NCBI RefSeq assembly: GCF_010015585.1
Contig: NW_022985092.1
Coordinates: 138,664 to 202,663 of the forward strand
Length of the DNA: 64,000 nt
Reading direction: 5' to 3'
DNA from: Eremomyces bilateralis CBS 781.70
Lineage: Eukaryota > Ascomycota > Dothideomycetes > Eremomycetales > Eremomycetaceae
Shown here: positions 45,178 through 54,770 of the stretch, in pieces
Layout: each line of letters starts with the position of its first letter
Position numbering within the stretch: the stretch's first letter is position 1
Position numbers and translations under genes: made by a program
Notes under the pieces: model-generated
Database searches by the model: none
Told to the model about the DNA's origin: nothing
The model's input: only the letters and a program-made list of their open reading frames with translations

Positions 45178-46041
45178 TCAATCGTCCTGAGAGTACCCAA
45201 CGTTCGGATTGTCGCTCCCCATCTGATGAAGTCTCGCCCGCATACCATTCGCTCTGTTCTTCAATCCCTCCGGCAAGTCATCAAACCTACATTCGTCTAC
45301 CCACGCGCCCACCCCATGCTGAAGGACATTCTGTGCTCTGGCACTACTTCCCTTGACGTGCCCGATACTACCATGGAGGGTCATCCGTTCCACCGTCGCA
45401 TCGTAGACCCCTCGATGAAGGATATTGTTGTCGTAGAACATCACGTCCCCCGCCTTGATCTCGACAATTTTCTGCCCCAGCATATTGGACTCATATGGGT
45501 CAGCGTTGCGCTCTGCCTCCGTCCGCGCCCGTCGATGCGACTCTGGCACCACGACCAGCGATCGATCGTCGTAGAGCGCCAGGTTCCACTGCGCATGCCA
45601 CGCTGGCTCGTTCAATCTCTTGAGCTCCTCTTCCACAGTAGCGGTTGGCGGGATATCATCTCTATGCCATCGAAGCGCGAAGTCCTGATCCGGCCGGACG
45701 AGTAGGTTGTACAGCTCCATCACCAGCTCGTCATCCGTCGCACTCAGCAGCTCCTTCACTGGCGACACGATCGCGTCGCTAAAGTACGATGCGGTGAGGG
45801 CTTTGGAGTTCGGGAGTGCGGGATGGAGGAGGTGCTGGACGCCCCAGATGCCGTGGGACGGATCGGACGGCCATGGGGGGAATTGCTTGGGGAGCGTGCG
45901 AATGTGCGACCATTTCCCCGCCCGCGCGAGGGTCACGGCTTCAGAGCAGGCGGTGCGAAGGGTTTGGAGTTCATGTTTGGAGAGAACAGAGGGGATGAGG
46001 ACGAATCCATCATGTTCAAGTGAGGTGAGAAGGTCGGCCAT
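45178..46041 (-). CDS. Phytanoyl-CoA dioxygenase (PhyH) family protein
   Basis: The first ATG (46041) gives 287 aa; a longer frame upstream starts with TTG. The 2-oxoglutarate/Fe(II) oxygenase motif is visible: RWHRDDI (His126, Asp128) and NILHRGVYD (His209), with VERM providing a possible 2-oxoglutarate-binding Arg219. The N-terminal HDGFVLIPSVLSKHEL is typical of PhyH proteins. The substrate is unknown; fungal members act on small molecules or secondary metabolites. The neighbours are unrelated genes, so no cluster is implied. Confidence 0.82.
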   Translation of the reverse strand: MADLLTSLEHDGFVLIPSVLSKHELQTLRTACSEAVTLARAGKWSHIRTLPKQFPPWPSDPSHGIWGVQHLLHPALPNSKALTASYFSDAIVSPVKELLSATDDELVMELYNLLVRPDQDFALRWHRDDIPPTATVEEELKRLNEPAWHAQWNLALYDDRSLVVVPESHRRARTEAERNADPYESNMLGQKIVEIKAGDVMFYDNNILHRGVYDATVERMTLHGSIGHVKGSSARAQNVLQHGVGAWVDECRFDDLPEGLKNRANGMRARLHQMGSDNPNVGYSQDD

Positions 46042-46586
46042 TGTGCTGGTGGAACAAAACTGGGTGAGGTGAGGATGCACGGTTGGCTGGGGTCGCTCAC
46101 AGCTTTGGCATAATACCAACCCACCTTAATGTACCATTGAACCTACCATAGTAATGTACCATTGAACCTAATGTACCAACCTAATGTATCATCAATGTTC
46201 GCCGGGTGGCAATGCTGGGTGACATTGCCGAGTGTCGGGTCGATCAATGAGGAGAAGTCACAACGGCACGGCACACTATCTACTGCACTATTCACTGCAA
46301 TACGGGTCACCATATTTTGGTGGATTGAACTGCTGCACTATCGCCTACTCTACAGTTTGTTATCCCATGATCATATTCACGTCTTCATCATCCCCCCACC
46401 CAAGGCAATTGAATGAACCAAACACTGTCCATTTGCCATCATGATATCCCATTAAGCAGACCTTGTAGAAACTGAGTGGAATGAACCCATGAAGGCTATC
46501 GCATCTGGGCGTACCTTCCTCGACGTTTGTTGGTCCTCTTAAGATAGAACTTTTCGACGACCGAGCCGTGCCGCCTTTTATCGAAC
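46042..46586. other. Intergenic, promoter of the PhyH gene
   Basis: 545 bp between the PhyH start and the end of the next minus-strand gene. It carries the 19-bp direct repeats listed separately. No gene is seen. Confidence 0.45.
46127..46170. repeat. Two 19-bp direct repeats in the PhyH promoter
   Basis: TAATGTACCATTGAACCTA occurs at 46127-46145 and 46152-46170. Further partial copies (AATGTACCAACCTA, AATGTATCATCAATG) follow to about 46,198. They start 86 bp upstream of the PhyH ATG. Confidence 0.85.
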
Positions 46587-48777
46587 TTAAGAAGAGGTAA
46601 GATTGGGGACGGGAATTCCTCCCGCTGGTCTTGATTTATAGATCGAAGCAGATTGAGGTCGTTCGGGTGATCGGGTTGGGAGAGTGTAGTTGTGATCGGG
46701 GGGACTGAGAGCGGACAGCTTCGGATGGTCACTGATACCCGATGGCGTCGGTGCAGGGCTTGCTTGCGGTTCCATCGACGGTTTGGACGGTATATCGGAG
46801 ACTTGATGCTGCGGCTGTACAGCTTGGCTGGCTGAGAGCCCATTCGTGACGGGGGTAACGCCGTTGCCATTAACTGCTTCGACCTTCACAGGAGAGCGCT
46901 GCTGCGGGATAGCAGGAGGGAGGGAGTCCCGTGGTTTCTCGGCCTTCATGTCAGACACTGTGCCATCCGCATCTGCGGTGGGTGTCGCTTTCTTGTACGG
47001 AAGTTTGACAATCAAGCTCCTCGGCCCTTCACGCTCCGGATCGGACTCCAGATCGCCATCCGACATCGAGCCATCAGTCGCGTCACCGTCGTCCATCTGG
47101 TCGTCTGCGTCATCGTCGCCATCCCACTCGTTCCCAGAGGATACATCGTCGTCTTCATCGTCCATCTCATCAGAATTGTAATCCTCGATGTGAGCATCGC
47201 CTTTTGCCCACCCGTTCGCCGTGCGTCCTCCAGACCGCGTAGGGCGAGCACCTGAACGTGTCGGCGGAGCAGTTTCGGACGCTTCGGACTGATCGTAGGA
47301 CCCATTCATTGGGGAGTCAGCCGCTGCGGCTTGCCCAGTAAGCAATGTCTCGCCGTAGAGCCCACCAAGGCGTGACCGGACTTGACGTCCACTGGCGGTC
47401 ACCGTCGGCCTGCTGGACTCGGCGGGCATGGCAACGCCGGAAGTGCGAGTCGATCGACGAACCGACAATGCGTCGGATGTGTCGTCCTCGTCGTCGGAGA
47501 AGGTGTACTTCATGCGCTTGCCGCGTGTCCGACCTTCATATAGGGAGAAGCCAGGCTCTGGACGGGAGAACTGCGCCTTGCGCGACAATCGGTATTCACG
47601 ACGTTTGCGTTTCTGGTTTTATTCGGTTAGTGAGGCCTGTTGCAAGCTGATAGGACAATTACCTCTTCTGTTGCCTCGAATCTGGGGATGGCGGCCAGGA
47701 TCTTGTCCGCAAGCCGTCGACTGGCTTGTGCGCCATCCTGCTGTAGCCTGGCGCTCACTTCTCGCAGTTCATCGATTGTTCCTGCGACGTTCCACCACGT
47801 AATATTCTTCAGGTTCCGATTGCCTTCGCGATATAGTCGGAACGGGGTGTCGTCTTGGCCTTCGACCAGCCAGTACTGCCTCTTGTCCCCATCACGGCCC
47901 CATGGCTGCACCGACAGCGGTTGGTTGAGGTCGTCTTCGTGCCGATTCTGCTTGTAGGAGTCCTTGACCGTCTTCGACACGACTTCGGAGCTGTGGAGGG
48001 CCCAGAGCACGAGGGTTCGGAGGAGGGTGAGCTGGGAATATAAATCAGCATGATGGACAAATACGCGTGGAGAGGACGAACCCGTTCCGCTGGAGCCATG
48101 GAATTGAATGACTTCCCGCCCGAGAGCGGGTTGACGCCGCCCCAGGCTCGAGGCCATTCATTCTTGTGGAAGGAGATCGCGTCTTCGAGAGCTCGGCCAT
48201 AATGAGCGCGTCTATCGGTGAAATTCTTAGCATATGAACCATTTCCATCATATATTTCGTGTATCACGCGTCGATGTCGCGTCTTCGGGCGATTCTTACT
48301 CTATCAGCTTCTTCCGGTTCAAGACGAGACCGAGCAGGGCGCAAAGGAGATTCTCGACCTGTGGGGACGGGTACGAATCGACAACTCCACGCTCGATATC
48401 TTGAGGTCCCAGATGGGCTGTCTTCGCAGGGAAAGCTTCCGAGAAGCGGTTTCTGAACATCACGAGGAACTATATAGATCCATAGGTTAGCTACGGGATC
48501 CCATTCGCGCGATTGACATCGAGGCATAACTGGAGACGCGTCATGAACGCGTTGAGGGACTTACTGCAATGTCTGGATTATCAGCAAGGACCTCTTCATG
48601 AGGAGGAGAGGCAGGTCTCTTCCTCTTCGGAGGAGGACTCGAAGACGGCTCTTTCATGATGGAACCGGGCTTAGGACGACCGGAAGACATGTTGGCGCCG
48701 ATTTTCTCCAACTCCATCCGCTCATCATCTGTCGGCGGTGCTGAGGACAAGGAGGAAAGTGAAGAAGAGTCGTCCAT
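46587..48777 (-). CDS. DDT/WHIM-like chromatin-remodelling regulator (uncharacterised)
   Basis: Five exons are inferred: 48777-48565, 48469-48300, 48211-48082, 48031-47663 and 47612-46587. All are in phase and give 635 aa. Exon 2 has FLVMFRNRFSEAFP and LLCALLGLVLNRKK. Exons 3-4 have HYGRALEDAISFHKNEWPRA and the block LNQPLSVQPWGRDGDKRQYW, followed by FRLYREGN. The P-x-G-x-D-x-x-x-R-x-YW pattern resembles the WHIM/WSD motif of ISWI-associated proteins, and exon 2 resembles a DDT fold. The C-terminal half is acidic and disordered. I infer a nuclear chromatin role, and cannot name a yeast orthologue. The second intron has an alternative acceptor (TGCTAAG). Confidence 0.7.
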
Positions 48778-50352
48778 GGTGAAATTTGCATGTGGAGGTG
48801 ACAGCGTGGTTCTATTGTGACTTGGGAGGAAGGTGGATGTGGGAATTCAAGGTGGTGATGTTCAGGTGCACGGAGCTAGCGACTTGAGCCAGCCACGACA
48901 GCAACGCTGATTGGGCAGGGATGACAGCACTCGCAATTAATGTTGTGTTGAGATCACGTTTTGGAAAGAATAGACTTTGATTCCGATAACTATCTTCAGT
49001 GAGGTTGCTTAGGCGTCCGGAGGAGCCGTCTATTGAGTTTCCAGCCATTCCGGGAGCCTCCCGAGTGATTTCGAAGGACGAGGGACAGGACTGCAGAATA
49101 AACAGCTCCAGGAGGATATATCGTCTCTGGTATATCAAGGGAAGCAAGGTTCCTTTGAATGATGTCCCATCCACGCCAAACCATCATTCCTAGCATATGG
49201 GCGCTGCACGGCAACTCACTGGAAATACCATGAAAGCGATGCTGGTGCTCACGCCTAGTGGTCCATTGCTCTTCTAGTGATGCATCCTATTGACGAATCC
49301 AGCTAAAGCAGATCCGTGATGCATTCTTCGTGTGACATTACCAATGGTCATTACCAGTGGTCTCGGAGCACCTGTACAGCAACCCCCATCAAGATGCACC
49401 ATTTGCAGCTCGGAGGAGGGCGCCTATGTTGCTTCGAGATGCAGTATATGAAGTGCCCGACGCATTTGGCGTTCGTGGTAGATGAAATTGGGGGGCTGGT
49501 CGTGGTCCCCCCAGTTGCCAGCGTCGACCGGTCGCAACGATACCGACACCCCAACGGGCTCCCACCGTACCACACAGCGTATATTGCTTTCCTACGCCGA
49601 ATGATGGCATTCCCAAGCCGGTTTCAGCCATTATCGACGAACATGCCATGTAGAAAATATCAATATATGTGATGGAAATTGAGACTTTCAGGATAACTAT
49701 CGAGAGACTTTTGACCCGAGAAGGAACCCAGGAGTCCGTAGAACATTTTCCGTGATGAATTCGAGGCAGTCGGATTTGATTGAGAGCTGGAATGCGAGCA
49801 TGATGCGAGCATGATGCGAAAGATGAGACGCAAGTCCCAGGGTGCTAGAGGGGACGACTCGCCAAAGACGGCGTGCGAACAGCCCTTCTCAACGCAACAT
49901 CCGCCTTCGCCATCCAAGACGATTCCACAACTGAATAAAGATAATGAGAAGAAGTAAGATCAAATAGGAAAAATTGACTCAGAAGGCAAATAATGTAGCC
50001 GCCAGTGGAGCAGCAAAGATATCAAAGGAACCGGTCAACAGACACCCACATCATTTCTAGTCCAGAAATAGGGATCCTAATTCGTATATATCGCGCCGAA
50101 ACACCATCATTCGCATTTTCTGGTCAGATTCAAGCTGCATGGACACGATGAAGAGCGATGGAGTGATTCTGGTGCTGGACGGACGTTGCGTGAAGGCTCG
50201 CCTGATGTGGACTAGCGCATCCGCTCCGCTTATCTAATCGACTTCGCCTTGGCACCGCACAACTCAAACTTCACCAAATTCTACCACCACTCCGCCCATA
50301 CATTTCGTCAATCACACAACAAGACCCCTTTGCAGTTTCAGAAGGAGCAAAG
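48778..50352. other. Divergent intergenic region upstream of RPL2
   Basis: About 1.6 kb with no supported frame. The last 150 bp (CCACTCCGCCCATAC, then AACAAGACCCC) are CT/AC-rich and probably contain the RPL2 promoter and leader. Confidence 0.5.
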
Positions 50353-51419
50353 ATGGTGAGTCGATCCATATTCTTTGGCGTTTCCTACATCGAGGACATC
50401 TCTACCTGGATATGTGAGATGGAGATGGTCCCGGATGGTTGTCGAGGAGCCGGCGTCGATTCGAGATGTTCGCGAAATCGCAACAATTGCTGACGGAGTT
50501 TTCTAGGGTCGCGTTATTCGAAATCAGAGGAAGGGGTAAGAGAAGACACATCCCATTGATCGAATCACCAGCTCATCACCATCCTAGCCGCGGCTCGATC
50601 TTCAAGGCCAACACCCGCTTGAACAAGGCCCCGGCCAAGTTCCGATCCCTCGACTACTCCGAGCGACATGGCTACGTTCGCGGCATCGTCAAGGACATCA
50701 TCCACGATGCCGGCCGCGGCGCCCCGCTCGCCAAGGTCACCTTCCGCGACCCGTACAAATACCGGCTCATCACGGAGACCTTCATCGCCAACGAGGGCAT
50801 GTACACCGGGCAGTTCGTCTACGCCGGGAAGTACGCCAGCCTGACGGTCGGCAACGTGCTGCCGCTCGGCTCCGTCCCTGAGGGAACCGTGGTGACGAAC
50901 GTCGAGGAGCAGCCGGGTGACCGTGGCGCGCTGGGGAGGACCTCCGGCAACTACGTCACTGTCATCGGCCATAACCCCGATGAGGGCATCACCCGTGTCA
51001 AGCTCCCGTCCGGAGCGAAGAAGGTTGTCAAGAGCAGCGTTCGTGGCATGGTGGGCATCGTCGCTGGTGGTGGACGAACGGACAAGCCGCTGCTGAGTAC
51101 GACATGAAATTTCGGGATCGAAGAGCATGACTGACAGCGATACAGAGGCGTCTCGCGCGAAGCATAAGTTTGCCGTCAAGCGCAACTCATGGCCCAAGAC
51201 TCGTGGTGTGGCAATGAACCCCGTCGACCATGTACGTATCTCGCATCATCCCTCGGGAATCCCACTAACCCGCGTCCACAGCCTCACGGTGGTGGTAACC
51301 ATCAACATATCGGTAAGGCCTCGACCATCTCCCGGTACGCCACACAAGGTCAAAAGGCCGGTCTCATCGCCGCGCGGAGAACGGGTCTGCTGCGGGGAAC
51401 CCAGAAGACGAAGGATTAG
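50353..51419 (+). CDS. RPL2: Ribosomal protein uL2 (Rpl2)
   Basis: Five exons: 50353-50355, 50507-50535, 50588-51096, 51146-51231 and 51282-51419. They give 254 aa, exactly the yeast Rpl2 length. The first exon is only the ATG, and the intron after it joins to [10 protein letters not shown]. Diagnostic blocks are [63 protein letters not shown] and [17 protein letters not shown], the peptidyl-transferase-proximal loop. uL2 is a core large-subunit protein needed for subunit joining. The long single frame starting at 50439 reads through intron sequence and is wrong at its N-terminus. Confidence 0.95.
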
Positions 51420-52638
51420 AGGGGATGAACACTGCGGCGGTCGGCACGGCAATCGGAGTTTATGCATATCATTCATGGCTGGATGTCATTGCGGCCTGGG
51501 TGTTGGTCTCTGGCTATCACAAAAATCAAGGGACATTAGCGATTTGATCTCTGGACTGCTGCTTCTGAGTGACTGTGATTCGTCGGGTGTTGTGGAGCGG
51601 ACCGCGTGTATTCTACAGTATGCTTCGGTTGGGATTGTGCTCCAGTTTTTCTGATTCAAATATACTGGAGATCGAAGTCTCAGTCACGTTGGGATATGGC
51701 CACAGTCTGGTGATACTCCACACCAGCAAGCGACGAGTTCCCATCCAACGACTAAATTTATCCATCGATAGCCCATACTTTTGATACCAACCTGAAGGGG
51801 CGCGGGGCTACGTCTATGAAACTTCTCCGCCCGACCAATCCCCAGCAGTGGAGCACCGCAGCACGAAACAACGTTGGTTAAAAGGCCTCACAAAAAGCGC
51901 CCCCTCCACTTCAGCGTGTAACATCCAGGCCATCGACCTGCATCGTTATTCGAGGCCCGATCATCGTTGTCCGGCGCTAAGCGTCGCAAATCTGCGCAGT
52001 GGAGATGGCATTTTAGTCTCCCGACAGGTATTTGCCGCTGCATGTGGAACATGACGATCGACAACGCTCTTCCCCTGGTGAACCGCCGACCAGCGGTCTC
52101 TAACCTGCCCAAACCGTGTGTTTCATGCGCCCTTCCCCATTGATTTCCTCATTGCAATATCTAGGGCTTGTCGTCTCCCTCGATTCTCGTTTCCAACAGA
52201 TTAATCGTTCCCATCCGACTGAATACATCAATCGTCTCGCATCCATCCCGTATGCGTTCTCATATTCTTTTCATTCGCTTATATTAAACCCAACCATCGC
52301 TTTGTGACCGGCGGCGAACCCGTCCGTTATCGATAAAACTTATTTCCTACATTTATTGCACAACACCACGGCCGGCACCAGAGAGCCCAGAGTCCAGACC
52401 TGGCCCCCTTGTTGACGCACACCCCACCCATCGCCATCAATCTGATCAACATCCCTGAGGAAGCCTTTGTTTGGACGTTGGAGGTCTTGGGAGAAAGGCA
52501 ACAATCAATAATCAATATCCTTGAAAGGTCCTTTCTCCCCCTTATTTTAATTCCGGCCGATCTTCTCCCCTCTCCTCTTCTACCTTCCATCATTTCCATC
52601 GCTGAGACCTGCGAATATACTCGGACGCCATACACACG
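51420..52638. other. Intergenic, promoter of the BAR-domain gene
   Basis: 1.2 kb. The 3' half is pyrimidine-rich (for example 52,540-52,600, CTCCCC tracts), as expected for a strong fungal promoter and leader. No gene is seen. Confidence 0.5.
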
Positions 52639-54061
52639 ATGATGAACATGAAAAAGCTCGATCGATTGAAGCAGTGGGCGGGCGAGCGCATGGGCGGGGA
52701 GGCGAAAACTAACACGACGGAAGATTTCAAGGCGTTGGAGGTGGAGATGACGATGAGACATGATGGTACGCCCGTCCTACGAGCTGGTGGAATCGTGGAC
52801 ATGGAAGCTGACTTGATGGGATCACATAGGCATGGAAAGTCTCCACAAGTCGATGACCACATACATGAAGTCGTTGTCGAAGCGACAGGAAGGGGACGAC
52901 CGGGAGAAGGCATTGTCGGTCGGCAATCTTGGGAGTACCATGGTCAATCATGGACAGGACTTCCAGACCGATTCGGAGTTTGGGAACTGCCTCATAAGTA
53001 TGATCATCGATGTCCTGGGATACAAACGAAGGCTAATGAGGGATATAGCTCTCGGTCGAGCGAACGAGATCATCGCGCGGAAGCAGGAGGGGTACGTCAC
53101 TGCGGCGACATCAAGCTGGCTTGAGTCGCTTGAACGCTCGCTCGCACAGATGAAAGAATATCAGGTACGCATCCATCCACGGAGCATGAAGGACCAACGC
53201 TGACACTCCCAGGCCGCCCGAAAGAAGCTCGAACAGCGCCGACTCGCGTACGACGCGTCCCTCGCTAAGGTGCAGAAAGCCAAGCGCGAGGACTTTCGCG
53301 TGGAAGAGGAGTTGCGGTCGCAGAAGGCGAAGTACGAGGAGTCGAGCGACGATGTGCTGCGGCGGATGCAGGAGATTCAGGAGTCAGAGGTGGAGAGCGC
53401 GGCGGACCTGACGGGGATGTTGGACGCACAGCTGGCGTACTACGATAATTGCCGGGAGGTGCTGTTGCAGGTGAAGCGGGAGTGGCCGACCTCGTACGTA
53501 CCCGGAGAGTGATGCAGTCGAAGTTCGAACCTTACTGACGACATGTTAGCCAACGACATGACTCCCACCATAGCCGCCACGGACCCCGCTCCCGATCCAG
53601 CACCGCCGACCGCTTCAGCATGGCCGAGCACCCCTCCACCAACCTCCGCCCCATCACCACCCGCTTCGCCCCCCGCACCCAATCCGCCTCCCCTAAACAC
53701 GAGATCCCCACTNNNNNNNNNNNNNNNNNNNNNNNNNNNNNNNNNNNNNNNNNNNNNNNNNNNNNNNNNNNNNNNNNNNNNNNNCACCCGCATCCCCACC
53801 GACCCGGCCGGCCTCCGCTGCGCCCTCCGCCCGGCGCCCCGCATGATGACCGCCAGCGGCAACATCTTCCACGACCCGAACGACGACTACGCCGCGTATC
53901 AGAGCCACTCGCCGACGAACACGCACGCGAGCACGACGTCGACGGCCAGCGAGGTGGACGTCGGGTTCGTGAAGAAGGCGCCGCCCCCGCCGCCGCCGAG
54001 TCGGGTGAAGAAGGCGGCGCCGCCGCCGGTGCCGGGGAAAAAGTTTGTGGGGTTGGGGTGA
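52639..54061 (+). CDS. BAR-domain membrane-curvature protein
   Basis: Exons are inferred at 52639-52765, 52830-52997, 53049-53164, 53213-53493 and 53550-54061 (the last crosses a 72-N gap). The N-terminus (KKLDRLKQWAGERMGGE) and the coiled helices (SMTTYMKSLSKR, LGRANEIIARKQEGYV, SSWLESLERSLAQMKEYQ, EDFRVEEELRSQKAKYEE, LDAQLAYYDNCREVLLQVKREW) define a BAR dimer. The tail is proline-rich and ends KKAPPPPPPSRVKKAAPPP, suggesting binding to SH3 proteins. BAR proteins bend membranes in endocytosis; the actin-patch protein at 7.9 kb is a plausible functional relative, not a neighbour. The frame before the gap and the frame after it disagree for a 72-nt gap. Confidence 0.85.
53713..53784. other. 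Assembly gap (72 N)
   Basis: A run of undetermined bases inside the last exon of the BAR gene. Confidence 0.99.
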
Positions 54062-54500
54062 TGGGGGAATAGATAGGTAGGTTGGGTTGAGCGTGGTGTT
54101 GGGAGAAGGCCGTCTAATAATTCGGGAGAGTTTTGAGTCTGGAGTCTCCTCCCTTGGTGCAGATGGTCGTTGGTAAAAAGCGCTGGTCGTGTATACTATT
54201 ATTTTTACGAGGAGGGGTTCAGCGAGGCCGTAGGTCCGTTTCGTGCAGTCTAGTCGACAATGCAAAAGCGTGTTCCGCCAAATGAAGTCAGGATAGAGAA
54301 TCGGAACGTTGTGAACACGTCGATGTTTGTGAGGAAAGTGAAACTGGCAGACTAGGAGCTTGAATCTGAGTTGAGTATGACCTTATCACGTCTTACATGT
54401 CCCTCGTATTGCCATCCTTAGTGTCTAGTGATCTCTCAGCTCTAGCCTCTAGGCCACTAGTCGGCAGTACAATGGACTGTGGCGTCTGAATTGTGTGAGG
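54062..54500. other. Intergenic between the BAR gene and element B
   Basis: 439 bp holding the presumed BAR 3' UTR. I see nothing else up to the target duplication. Confidence 0.5.
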
Positions 54501-54508
54501 CTGTGAAG
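54501..54508. repeat. Left target-site duplication of element B
   Basis: CTGTGAAG abuts the left TIR and is repeated exactly at 60525-60532. Confidence 0.92.
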
Positions 54509-54533
54509 TTACCTCAGCAAGCTCAGGCTATTT
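54509..54533 (+). repeat. Left terminal inverted repeat of element B
   Basis: 25 bp starting TTACCTCAGCAAGCTCAG and ending in GCTATTT. It is the exact inverse of 60500-60524. Confidence 0.95.
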
Positions 54534-54623
54534 GTGGTCGTGCCAAGGCACCGGAGTGGGACTATACCTAATCGGTAAGTCACATGCACTCCTCGAACAA
54601 ATAGCCTGAGGATTCTGTCAATG
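54522..54623. repeat. Left subterminal inverted repeat (stem) of element B
   Basis: CTCAGGCTATTTGT at 54522-54535 has its perfect 14-bp inverse at 54597-54610. The inner arm runs on to 54623, and its 25 bp (54599-54623) are repeated inverted at the other end. Confidence 0.9.
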
Positions 54624-54770
54624 GGTTTTGGGTGTGTGCGGAGAGCTTTCATACCAAATGGAAGACCATCTTTAACTCCATTTTCATCCACAACCACACT
54701 ATGCTCCGTCAATTAAATATAACCATTCGATTCCCCTGCTTTTTCTCCATAATTGATTGAATTTTGGGTC

